24,633 nt of DNA from Microbacteriaceae bacterium UBA6152 (GCA_002423075.1 DIUS01000099.1:123-24755); one strand, 5' to 3'. Counted from the stretch's first letter, positions 1 through 10,160 are shown. Numbers and translations: made by a program. The notes: generated by a model from the sequence alone, not told the origin.

Positions 1-8
1 CGAGCATC

Positions 9-1862
9 ATGGCCAAGACGGCCGCTCGCGACACCTCACTCATCGCTTTGCTGGCCCCGGAGGCGAAGGTCTCTGACGCCGCGAAGGCCCTGCGCCGAGA
101 CATGCTGCTGGCCTCGGGCGCCGAACTCGAGCCTGATGACCTGCTCATCGTCTCTGAGCCTGAGCCCGTCGCACCCGAGGTCGCGAAGCAAGTGGTGCCG
201 AAGTCGGTCAAACAAGCGCAGCTCGCCAACCCCTTTTTGGCCCCCGACCTTTCTGCCCTGAACCCGCCGCCCGTGTCGATGGCCGGTCGCCTCGCCAACT
301 GGGAGCTCATCGAGCCCCTCTTCCGCTCGTTCGAGTATGGCGCCGGCGGGCAGTCGGCGTCGATGCCGCTGCCCGACGCCGGTTCGCTCGTCACCCCCGG
401 CGGCATGGATCTCATGCTTCACCAGTCGAAGCTCGTCGAAGCAGTGCGCCGCGGGCACCGCACGTTCCTGCTCGCTGACGAGCCGGGCCTCGGCAAGACG
501 GCGCAGGCGCTCATGGCCGCGAACGTCGCCAACGCGTTCCCACTGCTCGTCGTCGTACCGAACGTCGTGAAGACCAACTGGGCGCGCGAGGTGCAGCGCT
601 GGATTCCGCAGCGCTCGGCGACAGTCGTGCACGGCGACGGCGACGACCTCGACGCCTTCAGCGATGTCGTGATCGTCAACTACGAGATTCTCGACCGTCA
701 CGTCGGCTGGCTCGGGCGGTTCGGCTTCAAGGGCATGGTCGTCGACGAGGCGCACTTCATCAAGAACGCCACGTCGCAGCGCACGCGCCACGTGCAGGCG
801 CTTGCGCAGAACGTGCGCGTGCTGCACCCGAAGGCGCTCATGATGGCGCTCACGGGCACGCCGCTCATCAACCAGATCGAAGACTTCAGAATGATCTGGA
901 AGTTTCTCGGGTGGATCGACGACAAGAAGCCGCTCGGCCGCCTCATGTCGTCGCTCGAAGACACGGGTCTCACGCCGGCCGATCCGGGCTTCTTCGCGGC
1001 CGCACGCCAGTGCGTCATCGAGATGGGCATCGTGCGCCGCAAGAAGGTGGATGTCGCTGCCGATATTCCCGCTCGCCGCATCGCCGACATCCCCGTCGAG
1101 CTCGACGACGACGTGGCGCGCTCGATCCGCGCCTCGGAGGAGGCGCTCATCAATCGTCTCGTCGAGCGCTACCGCCGAGTGGTCGCGGCCCGCGACGTGC
1201 CGCCGATCGGCATCGATCGCGAGCTGGTGCGCCTCGTCGCGTCGGCCGAGCTCGAAGAGTCGAAGCAGGCCGCCAACGGCGACAACGTCTTCACCATGGT
1301 GCGCAAGATCGGCACGGCGAAGGCCGTACTGGCCGCGGATTACACGGCACAGCTAGCCCGCAACGTGGGCAAGGTGGTGTTCTTCGCGAAGCACATCGAC
1401 GTGATGGATGCCGCTAAGGCGCATTTCGCGAGCGTCGGCGTGCGGTCGGTCAGCATCCGAGGCGATCAGACGCCCAAGGCACGGCAAGAGGCGATCGACG
1501 GCTTCACGAATGATCCCTCGATCAGCGTCATCGTCTGCTCGCTGTCTGCTGCCGGCGTTGGCGTCAACCTGCAGGCCGCGTCGAACGTCGTGCTCGCCGA
1601 GCTGTCGTGGACCTCGGCCGAGCAGACCCAGGCAATCGACCGCGTGCACCGCATCGGTCAAGCGCTGCCGGTCACCGCGTGGCGCATTCTCGCGGCCCAG
1701 ACGATCGACGTCCGCATCGCCGACCTCATCGACGCGAAGGCGGGCCTCGCGGCCCGTGCGCTCGACGGCTCGGACGAGCAGGTCGCCGCCGAAGGGACCA
1801 TGCAAGTGCAGGCGCTCATCGCCCTGCTCACCGACGTGCTCGAGCAGCGCCCCGCCGCGTAG
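9..1862 (+). CDS. Snf2-type DEAD/DEAH-box helicase (N-terminus may be cut off)
   Basis: Superfamily 2 ATPase of the Snf2/SWI2 type, expected to use ATP to move along or remodel DNA-protein complexes. Seen: a charged N-terminal region to about residue 130, Walker A GLGKT at 160-164, DEAH at 246-249, LTGTP at 281-285, and near residue 545 the motif VI signature DRVHRIGQ that is diagnostic of Snf2 proteins. The C-terminal helicase lobe runs from about 435 to 580. The gene stands alone and converges on mak. The reading frame is still open at base 1, two codons before this ATG, so the true start could lie outside the window; no ribosome binding site is visible in the eight bases available. The cellular role (repair, transcription or defence) cannot be read from context. 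Codon use is strongly GC-rich (25 of the first 30 third positions are G or C), so it looks native. Confidence 0.9.
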   Translation: MAKTAARDTSLIALLAPEAKVSDAAKALRRDMLLASGAELEPDDLLIVSEPEPVAPEVAKQVVPKSVKQAQLANPFLAPDLSALNPPPVSMAGRLANWELIEPLFRSFEYGAGGQSASMPLPDAGSLVTPGGMDLMLHQSKLVEAVRRGHRTFLLADEPGLGKTAQALMAANVANAFPLLVVVPNVVKTNWAREVQRWIPQRSATVVHGDGDDLDAFSDVVIVNYEILDRHVGWLGRFGFKGMVVDEAHFIKNATSQRTRHVQALAQNVRVLHPKALMMALTGTPLINQIEDFRMIWKFLGWIDDKKPLGRLMSSLEDTGLTPADPGFFAAARQCVIEMGIVRRKKVDVAADIPARRIADIPVELDDDVARSIRASEEALINRLVERYRRVVAARDVPPIGIDRELVRLVASAELEESKQAANGDNVFTMVRKIGTAKAVLAADYTAQLARNVGKVVFFAKHIDVMDAAKAHFASVGVRSVSIRGDQTPKARQEAIDGFTNDPSISVIVCSLSAAGVGVNLQAASNVVLAELSWTSAEQTQAIDRVHRIGQALPVTAWRILAAQTIDVRIADLIDAKAGLAARALDGSDEQVAAEGTMQVQALIALLTDVLEQRPAA

Positions 1863-2048
1863 GCCCTGCGCCCGCCCGCAGCGCGCACCGCGCACCCCTG
1901 CCCCCTGCTGGGCGCCGATACCGTGCGTTCCGGCTCAGAACGTGCACCGTTCCGCACGGTCACTGCCGAACCGCCCGGTGTTGCGTCGCCCTTGGCGGGG
2001 CGGAGCGACGCGAGGAGGGGAGGGCAGACGCGCCGGGCGCGGAGGCGC

Positions 2049-3392
2049 TCAGCGGCGCGCGGCGCGCTCGGGAGAGACTAGGGATGCGACCGCCGCGAGC
2101 GGGATCGGCAGCCACGACGGCCGGTTGCGCGACTCGTACATCGCCTCGTAGACGGCCTTGTCGAGCTCGAAGGCGTCGAGCAGAGTCTGGTGGGCGGCGA
2201 GGTCGAGTCCGCTGGCGCTGGCGTAGCCGTCGAGGAAGGCTCCTCGTGCGGCCCGCGCCCACGCGCCCCGCGCGGCGTCGTCGAGCATCGCCGCAGCACC
2301 GGTGGAGGCTCCCGTGTTGCGCAGCGAGCCGACGACATAGTCGAACGACCGCAGCATGCCCGCGATGTCGCGCAGCGGTGAATCGACTCGGGCGCGCTCG
2401 GCCAGCGGACGCAAGGGCTCGCCCTCGAAGTCGACGAGCAGCCACTCGCCCGACTGGCGACGCAACACCTGCCCGAGATGGAAATCGCCGTGGATGCGCT
2501 GCAACGGCGGCCAGTGCGCCTCGCGCGCGGCGTCGTACACCGACTCGATCGCCGGCCGCAGCTCGCGCAGTTCGGGCACATCCGACATCGCGATCGCCAG
2601 ACGCTGGTACCAGCCGGCCACGAAACCGACGATGTCGCCGAGCGAAGCCGCACGCGACGGCAAGCAGTCGGCGAGCGCCGTGTGCACCTCGGCCGTCACG
2701 CGTCCGAGCCGATCGGCGTCGTCGGCGAACGACTCGTCAGCTGCCGCTGCCTCGAGCGCGAGCGGCCAGCCATCGCGCACGCCCGGCACGAACTCCTGCG
2801 CGAAAGCTATGTGCCCGGTCGACGGTTCGTCAGAGTGGGTGTGCGAGCCGTGCGGGTCGATCCAGGTCGACGACAGCGAGCCGAGCATCCGCGGCACCGA
2901 GCGGTTGCCGACCGCGGTGAGCGCCGTCTGCAGCACCACATCGGGGTTGTCACCAGCGTGCACGAGCCGGAACAGCTTCACCACGATGGGCGCATCGCCT
3001 GCGGCATCGAAGATGATCGACGTGTTCGACTGCTCGCCCGTGTGCACGCGCGACGACTCGTCGGCCCGACGAACACCCAGCCGCGCGAGCAGTTCGTGCG
3101 TGTACGTCTCGTCGTGCGCTGCATCGAACAAGTAGTCATCGTTCTCGTCGCGGCCGATGAACGTGCGGCCCGAGCCGCGCGGAATTGTCGACCGCAGCAC
3201 GAGCGGCACGTGATAGAGCGACGGCGGATTGTTGGCGGTATCGCGCACCAGGAGGACGACGATGCGAGCATCCGGATCAGAGCACGGCCACGCTTCGCGC
3301 GCGACCTCAACGAGCTCGGGAACACGCCCTTTGCCCGCGTACCACCGCTGGCGAGACATCCAGTCGGTGAGGCACTCCATCGTGCTGTGCAT
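2049..3392 (-). CDS. mak: Maltokinase (ATP:maltose 1-phosphotransferase)
   Basis: Phosphorylates maltose to maltose 1-phosphate, which in Actinobacteria feeds GlgE for alpha-glucan synthesis and links to trehalose through TreS; cytoplasmic. Seen: the family N-terminal cap including RQRWYAGKGR (residues 14-23), a kinase N-lobe with GEQSNTSIIF (119-128) and the likely ATP-contacting Lys139 in VVKLFR, the catalytic loop HGDFHLGQ (301-308), the metal-binding DFEGEP (321-326), and a following RDIAGMLRSFDY helix. The 447-aa length matches the family. The start is the ATG at 3392 because a -10 hexamer TAGGGT sits 6 bases before it; a second ATG four codons later has no such signal. No treS, glgE or glgB lies beside it here, so it is a detached member of the pathway in this window. 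Confidence 0.92.
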   Translation of the reverse strand: MHSTMECLTDWMSRQRWYAGKGRVPELVEVAREAWPCSDPDARIVVLLVRDTANNPPSLYHVPLVLRSTIPRGSGRTFIGRDENDDYLFDAAHDETYTHELLARLGVRRADESSRVHTGEQSNTSIIFDAAGDAPIVVKLFRLVHAGDNPDVVLQTALTAVGNRSVPRMLGSLSSTWIDPHGSHTHSDEPSTGHIAFAQEFVPGVRDGWPLALEAAAADESFADDADRLGRVTAEVHTALADCLPSRAASLGDIVGFVAGWYQRLAIAMSDVPELRELRPAIESVYDAAREAHWPPLQRIHGDFHLGQVLRRQSGEWLLVDFEGEPLRPLAERARVDSPLRDIAGMLRSFDYVVGSLRNTGASTGAAAMLDDAARGAWARAARGAFLDGYASASGLDLAAHQTLLDAFELDKAVYEAMYESRNRPSWLPIPLAAVASLVSPERAARR

Positions 3393-3398
3393 ACTTCG

Positions 3399-3404
3399 AC
3401 CCTA
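3399..3404 (-). promoter_or_regulatory. -10 element of mak (leaderless start)
   Basis: TAGGGT on the minus strand, preceded by TGTG (extended -10 form) and followed by exactly 6 bases before the mak ATG. Transcription would begin at or beside the start codon. No convincing -35. Confidence 0.5.
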
Positions 3405-3425
3405 CACACGGGGTGCAAATCGACG

Positions 3426-4298
3426 TCAGGAGCGGCGAGCGTTCAAGAAGCCGTTCATGGTTGCGGTGAGGGCAAAGTCCACTGGCACCGCAACCCCGTC
3501 GATGGCCCGCACCGGGGCCGCATGCCGCACGCTCGAGACCAGCCACGCCGCATCCGCAGCGCGCAGTTCATCGGCGGTCAACGGTTCGACGACCGCCTCG
3601 AACCCCCATTCCGCTGCGGCCGAGAACAGGTCAGCCTGGGTGGTTCCGGGCAGGATGCCGAACTCTGCCGGGGGAGTCGACACGCGCCCGGCGCGCTTCA
3701 CGATGAGCGTCGACGTCGGCCCTTCGAGCAGCAGCCCGTCGGTCGACATGAACACGACATCGTCGGCACCGCGGCGCTGCGCCTCACGCACCGCCGCGCG
3801 GTTGATCGCGTACGACAGCGTCTTCGCCCCCGCCAGCAGCCAGGGGCTCGACTGGGCCACGTCGCTGCGATAACCGCGGTCAAGCACGACGACCCTCAGC
3901 CCTTCCGTGCGCTCGCGCCGGAAGTCGGGCGACACGGCGCCGTAGACCCAGCCGGTGGGCAGCGGCTGCCCCTCGACTCCGCGCGAAAGCACCGTTTTGA
4001 TCCAGGCTTCGTCGTGATCGGCGAGCCGCTCGGCCACGGCGACGATCGCGTCGCGCCATAGGCCTAGGTCGGGCAGCGGAAGGTCGAGCATGCCCGCCGA
4101 CCGCTCGAAGCGGGTCAGGTGGGCCTCGAGCGCCTGCGGGTGCCCGCGTACGACGCTGAGCGTCTCGAAGATGCCGTCACCGCGCGTCGCCGCGACGTCC
4201 ATGACGGCGAGCTGCGGATGCTCGGCATCGGCCTCGACCAGGTGCGGAGCCGCGTCAGCACCCGAGTGCACGACGAGCAACAGGTGCGCAACGTTCAT
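3426..4298 (-). CDS. pabC: Aminotransferase class IV, probable 4-amino-4-deoxychorismate lyase
   Basis: PLP enzyme of fold type IV, 290 aa, likely cleaving 4-amino-4-deoxychorismate to p-aminobenzoate and pyruvate for folate synthesis. Seen: RGDGIFET near residue 40, the PLP-binding lysine in GAKTLSYAINR at residue 159 (the same number as in E. coli PabC), and LLLEGPTSTL with the cofactor-contacting Glu192. The start is the ATG at 4298: it overlaps the stop of the upstream zinc-ribbon gene as ATGA, which indicates translational coupling. A longer reading from 4334 would run 39 bases into that gene. Branched-chain or D-amino acid aminotransferases share the fold, so the exact substrate is inferred. 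mak starts 33 bases downstream but appears to have its own promoter. Confidence 0.85.
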   Translation of the reverse strand: MNVAHLLLVVHSGADAAPHLVEADAEHPQLAVMDVAATRGDGIFETLSVVRGHPQALEAHLTRFERSAGMLDLPLPDLGLWRDAIVAVAERLADHDEAWIKTVLSRGVEGQPLPTGWVYGAVSPDFRRERTEGLRVVVLDRGYRSDVAQSSPWLLAGAKTLSYAINRAAVREAQRRGADDVVFMSTDGLLLEGPTSTLIVKRAGRVSTPPAEFGILPGTTQADLFSAAAEWGFEAVVEPLTADELRAADAAWLVSSVRHAAPVRAIDGVAVPVDFALTATMNGFLNARRS

Positions 4299-4504
4299 GG
4301 GCTGAAGGTATACCCGCAATCGTCGTTGCGGCACTCGAACGCCGGCGGATCGGCGTCATGCACCACACCGCCCAACGCGATCTCGCCGCGCAGCGCAGCG
4401 CGGATGTGGGACGGCTCGGGGTAGCCGTAGTACAAGGGGAGCGCTCCGTCGGTTCCGCATCGCGGACACGTCGCCACTCCCGGCCCAGGGGCGGTGTCGT
4501 TCAT
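4295..4504 (-). CDS. Small zinc-ribbon protein
   Basis: A 69-aa protein with CPRC near residue 13 and CRNDDC near its C-terminus, four cysteines that could hold one zinc. The segment between them (YYGYPEPSHIRAALRGEIALGG) resembles small actinobacterial zinc-ribbon proteins of unknown role. Its stop overlaps the start of pabC (ATGA), so the two are one translational unit. The start is uncertain: the ATG at 4504 gives a compact protein, while a GTG two codons earlier (4510) is equally possible; neither has a clear ribosome binding site. The open frame continues to 4669, but that would add low-complexity sequence and run into the upstream gene. No enzymatic function can be assigned. Confidence 0.7.
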   Translation of the reverse strand: MNDTAPGPGVATCPRCGTDGALPLYYGYPEPSHIRAALRGEIALGGVVHDADPPAFECRNDDCGYTFSP

Positions 4505-4583
4505 GTCCACAGTCGAGCGCGCACCACCGACAAACGGCCCGAACGCTCGCCTTGTCGCGGTTCTGAGAGCCGTTTCATAGCGC

Positions 4584-5324
4584 TCAGCGCAGGTCAGACC
4601 GAACGATGGGGATCTCGCCGGTGTTGCGCCGCCCGTGGCCGACGCCGCGCACGCCCCGCGTGTGCACACGGTTGATCACGACCGCCAGGGCGGCGAGCAC
4701 GATGATGAACGCCGCGATGCCGACGACGTAGGTGACGACGCCCATGACACCGTTGGGCCCGTCGGGCTCGAGGAACGGATACGGATACCAGCCGGTGAAC
4801 TCACCGCGCAGCATCGTGACGCCGACCCAGATGAGCGGGTAGCTCACCGCGAGCCATAGCGTGCTCCAGGCGATGCGCACGCGGCCGGGAGTGAGCAGCC
4901 AGTCAAGGGCGATGTAAATCGGAATCCACACGTGCAACGACTCGTTCGGCCACTCGGGGCCGACGTAACCGTCGTCGTTCGGCACATCGCGCAACAGCAG
5001 GTTGTAGACCACGCCCGTGACAATCGCGTACGAAAAGACGCTCGCCCGAATGGCGGAGTAGAGCCGGGTGTCGCGATCGAGCCTCAGCGCCATGATGCCG
5101 CCCGCGAACAGCACGACGATGTTGATCATCGCGGTCTGAATCGTGAAGAAGGCGAAGTACTCGGTGGGCTCGAATCGACCGACCGAGATCTGGTCGGAGA
5201 TCTGGGTGATCAACGCCGTCAGCAGGATCGTCGCAGCAACGATGCTGATGATGCCGGCGATATGGCGAAGAGTGGAGAGTCGGGCCGTTGCGGCTTTTTC
5301 GCCGAGGGGGGAAGGCGCAGTCAC
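4584..5324 (-). CDS. Pr6Pr family integral membrane protein
   Basis: A 246-aa membrane protein with six hydrophobic segments at about residues 22-42, 56-80, 96-111, 131-146, 155-172 and 195-218, and a short basic cytoplasmic tail. A conserved-looking ESLHVWIPIYIALDWLL block enters segment 4 and GWYPYPFL follows segment 5, as in the actinobacterial Pr6Pr/FAR-17a-like family; its biochemical role is unknown. I chose the GTG at 5324 rather than the ATG at 5378 because TAGCGT lies 7 bases before it, the spacing seen at other leaderless genes here, and because the longer version adds a polar stretch. The zinc-ribbon gene starts 79 bases downstream and may be co-transcribed. Confidence 0.8.
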   Translation of the reverse strand: MTAPSPLGEKAATARLSTLRHIAGIISIVAATILLTALITQISDQISVGRFEPTEYFAFFTIQTAMINIVVLFAGGIMALRLDRDTRLYSAIRASVFSYAIVTGVVYNLLLRDVPNDDGYVGPEWPNESLHVWIPIYIALDWLLTPGRVRIAWSTLWLAVSYPLIWVGVTMLRGEFTGWYPYPFLEPDGPNGVMGVVTYVVGIAAFIIVLAALAVVINRVHTRGVRGVGHGRRNTGEIPIVRSDLR

Positions 5325-5331
5325 TTGCCTC

Positions 5332-5337
5332 ACGCTA
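5332..5337 (-). promoter_or_regulatory. -10 element of the Pr6Pr gene
   Basis: TAGCGT on the minus strand, then GAGGCAA (7 bases), then the GTG start at 5324. Fits a leaderless transcript. No clear -35 hexamer at 16-18 bases upstream. Confidence 0.45.
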
Positions 5338-5410
5338 GCAAGGTTCGTCGATGCGCACGCACTCTTTTTGGCGAGCATCCCTCGCCTGATCAGCCTCTTT
5401 GTTGATGCGT

Positions 5411-7714
<2,304 letters not shown>

Positions 7715-7720
7715 TCGCTC

Positions 7721-7726
7721 AGCGTA
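7721..7726 (-). promoter_or_regulatory. -10 element of ptrB (leaderless start)
   Basis: TACGCT on the minus strand, then GAGCGA (6 bases), then the GTG start of ptrB. This decides the start against the longer open frame. Confidence 0.5.
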
Positions 7727-7933
7727 GGGCGCTTCACGTGGGCGATTCGGCAGTGCGAGACGGCGGCTGGGAATTCGCCTGGCACCGTAGGGAGTTGCCG
7801 CTGCGCCTGTCACGCTGAAGTGAAACGTTGTCCCTAGACCCCGGACTCTCCTCCGCGACCTGCCTTCTAGCACGTCGCACCCAGAGTCGGCGAGGCTGTC
7901 GTCTCGTAGTACCCGAGCGACGAAGGACACCCT

Positions 7934-8170
7934 GTGGCCACCTTAACTTCTGCATCCACTGCCCGATCGACTGCCGCCGCGCCGCGCTTTGCGGCGCCCC
8001 GCACCGCTGTCATGACGAAAGCCACCAGGCGAGAACGGTCGCGCATCGCGCTCGCGATCGTCACCTCGGTCGCTGCTCTCGCGGCGACGAGCGGCATCGT
8101 CGTGCTCATCAGCCTGCTGCCTGCCGACGATCTCGAAGCGCTGACGGGGCTCGTCGGCCTGCTGAACTAG
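7934..8170 (+). CDS. Small single-span membrane protein, unknown function
   Basis: A 78-aa protein starting at a GTG with a good ribosome binding site (AAGGA, 7 bases before). The N-terminal 36 residues are Ala/Ser/Thr/Arg-rich. A basic TKATRRERSR stretch is followed by one hydrophobic segment at about residues 38-62 and a short acidic-to-neutral tail (DDLEALTGLVGLLN). The layout fits a membrane protein with its N-terminus in the cytoplasm. A possible -10, TAGTAC, lies at 7907-7912. It is divergent from ptrB and 62 bases before the J-domain gene. I do not recognise the family. The compositional bias of the region means it could still be a chance reading frame, but the ribosome binding site and the membrane segment argue for a gene. 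Confidence 0.55.
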   Translation: MATLTSASTARSTAAAPRFAAPRTAVMTKATRRERSRIALAIVTSVAALAATSGIVVLISLLPADDLEALTGLVGLLN

Positions 8171-8217
8171 CGCGTTCGTTCCCACGGCTCGCTGAGCCGG
8201 CTCTGGGCTCGCCATCG

Positions 8218-8223
8218 TAGGCT
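8218..8223 (+). promoter_or_regulatory. -10 element of the J-domain gene
   Basis: TAGGCT 9 bases before the ATG at 8233; no ribosome binding site between. Fits leaderless transcription. Confidence 0.45.
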
Positions 8224-8232
8224 GGCCGCACC

Positions 8233-9159
8233 ATGTCTGATTCGCCCCTGGCTGCCAACCCCTACGAGGTGTTGGGCGTGAGCCCGACGGCGTCAGACGA
8301 CGACGTGAAGCGCGCCTACCGCGTGGCGCTGCGCAAGGCGCACCCTGACACCGGTGGCTCGGCGGCGCAGTTCGATGCGGTGCAGCGTGCCTGGCAGCTG
8401 GTCGGCTCGCCAGCAGCGCGCAACGCTTACGATTCGGGGGCGGATGCTGGCGCTGCGTCGCGCGCCTGGTCGCAGTCGGGCGGCGGGGCCTCGGGCCCGC
8501 AACGGTACGACTCGCGCCCGTCCGCGAGGTCGCACGGGCACCCCGGCGGGTGGTTCCGCGAGCAGTACCTCGATCACATCCGCGAGTGGGTGGGTCGCGG
8601 AGCCGAGCTGCCCGACCCCTTCGATGACGCCCTCGTGCGCTCGGCCCCCCGGCAGATCCGGCACTTGCTCGCGGCGGCGATTGCCGAAGAGCGCTCGGCC
8701 GCGGCGCTTGGCGCCCTCGGCATGGGCTTCACGATCTGGCACGATGTGCTCGCCGGGCCGACGCGCGATGACAAGCTCGACCACGTCGTGCTCGGGCCGA
8801 CCGGCTTGTGGGCGGTGCTCAGCGAAGACTGGGGCGCGCCCGTGTCGACCAAGCGCGGCGAGGTCATCGGCGCGGGGCTCGCGCCGGGCGAGAAGCCGCT
8901 CGCGCTGCTGGCCTCGCGGGCGAGGGTGCTGGCGCGCGCGGCGCGCGTGAAGTTTTCGGCGCTCGCGATCGTCGTCGAAGACGAGCAGGCGCCGCAGTCG
9001 CTCACCGAGCTCAGCACCGTGCGGGGCGCGCAGGGGCTGCTGGTCGAGCGCTCGCGGCTCGTCAATGTCATCCGCACCGGGCTGCCCGGCGTCGGGGTCG
9101 GCGGCACTGACCTTTTCGAAGTGCGCACGCGGCTGCAGTCGGCCGTGCGGTTCGTGTGA
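8233..9159 (+). CDS. J-domain protein with a NERD-like C-terminal domain
   Basis: A 308-aa cytoplasmic protein. Residues 9-68 form a J domain (NPYEVLGVSPTA start, HPD at 37-39), the part that stimulates Hsp70/DnaK ATPase. A Gly/Ser/Arg-rich linker covers about 70-108. From about 145 to 305 the sequence follows the NERD (nuclease-related) pattern: AIAEERSAAALGAL, then IWHDVL, then LDHVVLGPTGLWAV (182-195). The lysine normally found in the E-x-K step after this strand is missing (the sequence goes on VLSEDWG), so nuclease activity is doubtful. It is therefore not a classical DnaJ, having no G/F or zinc domains. The Phd/YefM-VapC pair starts about 50 bases downstream with its own promoter. The J domain is certain; the NERD relation is my reading. 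Confidence 0.85.
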   Translation: MSDSPLAANPYEVLGVSPTASDDDVKRAYRVALRKAHPDTGGSAAQFDAVQRAWQLVGSPAARNAYDSGADAGAASRAWSQSGGGASGPQRYDSRPSARSHGHPGGWFREQYLDHIREWVGRGAELPDPFDDALVRSAPRQIRHLLAAAIAEERSAAALGALGMGFTIWHDVLAGPTRDDKLDHVVLGPTGLWAVLSEDWGAPVSTKRGEVIGAGLAPGEKPLALLASRARVLARAARVKFSALAIVVEDEQAPQSLTELSTVRGAQGLLVERSRLVNVIRTGLPGVGVGGTDLFEVRTRLQSAVRFV

Positions 9160-9167
9160 GCGCCTGG

Positions 9168-9173
9168 TAACCT
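9168..9173 (+). promoter_or_regulatory. Extended -10 promoter of the toxin-antitoxin pair
   Basis: TGG-TAACCT (TGN extended -10) 33 bases before the antitoxin ATG, with a GAGGAG ribosome binding site at 9196-9201 in between. Confidence 0.45.
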
Positions 9174-9206
9174 GGCTAGGGAACAACGCCAGAACGAGGA
9201 GTGCAC

Positions 9207-9455
9207 ATGGAGCCGATCAACATTCTGGATGCCCGAAACAGCCTCTCGAAGCTTGTCGCCGCGGCCGAGAACGGCGACGACGTGGTGATCGCGAAGCGCG
9301 GCCGGCCAGTTGTTCGCCTCGTGCCGGTTGAGCAGAACCGACTCACAGGTGCGGCGCTTGCAGAGCAACTGGTGCGGAATCCACCACCGAACGTTCGCAC
9401 GGTGACCGAGATCGACGACGACATTCGCGACGCTCGTGAAAGCTGGGGTTCGTAG
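9207..9455 (+). CDS. Phd/YefM family antitoxin
   Basis: An 82-aa antitoxin that should bind and neutralise the PIN toxin encoded next to it and repress their shared promoter. Seen: the family N-terminus INILDARNSLSKLVAAAENG followed by DVVIAKRGRPVVRLVPV, which is the DNA-binding Phd/YefM fold, and a C-terminal tail from about residue 45 expected to wrap the toxin. The start is the ATG at 9207, 5 bases after GAGGAG; an in-frame GTG at 9201 overlaps the ribosome binding site. Three bases separate its stop from the toxin start, so the two form one operon. Confidence 0.9.
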   Translation: MEPINILDARNSLSKLVAAAENGDDVVIAKRGRPVVRLVPVEQNRLTGAALAEQLVRNPPPNVRTVTEIDDDIRDARESWGS

Positions 9456-9458
9456 TCA

Positions 9459-9854
9459 GTGATCTACCTCGACTCGTGCATCCTGATCTATGCGGTCGAA
9501 GACGAGGGCGAGCGTGGTCGAGTCGTGCGCCAGGCTCTGGCCGAGCTCGTCGACGTCGACCTCGTGATCTCGCCCCTCGTCGTGCTCGAGTGCATCACCG
9601 GCCCACTGAAGAAGGGTGACCTGGGGCTCGCCGACTACTATCGTGCACGACTCGCCAACGCCGCTCGGACGCCCTTCGACGAAGACGTGTTCGTGCGCGC
9701 AGCAGAGTTGCGCGCGCGTCATGGACTGTCGACGCCGGATGCCCTGCACCTCGCCGCAGCCCAGAAGGCGGGCTGTTCAGCTCTCTGGACGATTGACCGC
9801 CGTGTGGAACGAGCCGCACACGGACTCGCAGTGGCGATCGTCGACACCGAGTGA
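9459..9854 (+). CDS. vapC: PIN-domain toxin (VapC family)
   Basis: A 131-aa PIN-domain ribonuclease, the toxin of the pair. Seen: the four acidic residues of a PIN active site, Asp5 (YLDSC), Glu44 (VVLECI), Asp94 (TPDALHL) and Asp113 (TIDRR), in the usual order and spacing. The length is typical. It starts at a GTG three bases after the antitoxin stop. VapC toxins generally cut tRNA or rRNA; the target here is unknown. The antitoxin belongs to the Phd/YefM fold, a common alternative partner to classical VapB. All active-site residues are present, so it should be functional. Confidence 0.92.
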   Translation: MIYLDSCILIYAVEDEGERGRVVRQALAELVDVDLVISPLVVLECITGPLKKGDLGLADYYRARLANAARTPFDEDVFVRAAELRARHGLSTPDALHLAAAQKAGCSALWTIDRRVERAAHGLAVAIVDTE

Positions 9855-10160
9855 GTCGCAGATCAGTGCGAGTCGCCGGGGTCGACCTCGCCTGACGCCG
9901 GCGCCTCGCCTACCGCGAGACCGACCGCGTCGTCACCGAGCGCACGGGATCGCGGCCCTTGAGCGTCGCGACGGACCGGCTCGACATGACTGCGCTGCGC
10001 CGTGCTGCTGCAGCGTCTGGCCGCTGAACGTGATCAGCAGGTGCTCGCCGAGTCGGAGGGGTGGATCGCGATCCCCGCGGTCGGGCTCGCCGAGCTTGGC
10101 GCGATAGCCTAGAGACAGGGGGCCGGTCGCAGTCGTGCGAAGCCCCTGTGAGGGAGTCAC
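9855..10160 (+). other. Gene-free stretch with possible gene debris
   Basis: 306 bases with no gene I can support. Two short open stretches on the + strand look protein-like: 9896-10025 reads RLAYRETDRVVTER and then a helical segment before a stop, and 9990-10112 in another frame reads LLQRLAAERDQQVLAES and ends GLAELGAIA-stop. They could be pieces of one decayed, frameshifted gene, but I cannot name a family. The right end holds the promoter and leader of the DarT-like gene. Confidence 0.35.
10105..10149 (+). promoter_or_regulatory. Promoter and hairpin leader of the DarT-like gene
   Basis: A -10 candidate TAGCCT (10105-10110) is followed by a 7-bp inverted repeat, ACAGGGG (10115-10121) with CCCCTGT (10143-10149) around a 21-base loop. 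The ribosome binding site AGGGAG (10151-10156) comes directly after. The mRNA would start with a hairpin ending next to the ribosome binding site. Confidence 0.4.

Noticed and set aside
1946..1960. ACCGT-TCCGC-ACGGT between the convergent helicase and mak genes
   Set aside because: Only a 5-bp stem without a T-run; too weak to call a bidirectional terminator.
1607..2920. Plus-strand open frame of 437 codons over the end of the helicase and mak
   Set aside because: Arg/Pro/Ala-rich low-complexity translation, out of frame with the helicase and antisense to mak.
2478..4061. Long open frame on the plus strand, 527 codons
   Set aside because: Antisense to mak and pabC; Arg/His-rich product without motifs.
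5370..5386. Hairpin GGCGAG-N5-CTCGCC after ptrB
   Set aside because: Considered as the ptrB terminator, but on the minus strand it is followed by an A-run, not a T-run, so it lacks the terminator signature.
7715..7930. N-terminal extension of ptrB by 72 codons
   Set aside because: No family similarity, and the -10 and leaderless spacing place the start at 7714.
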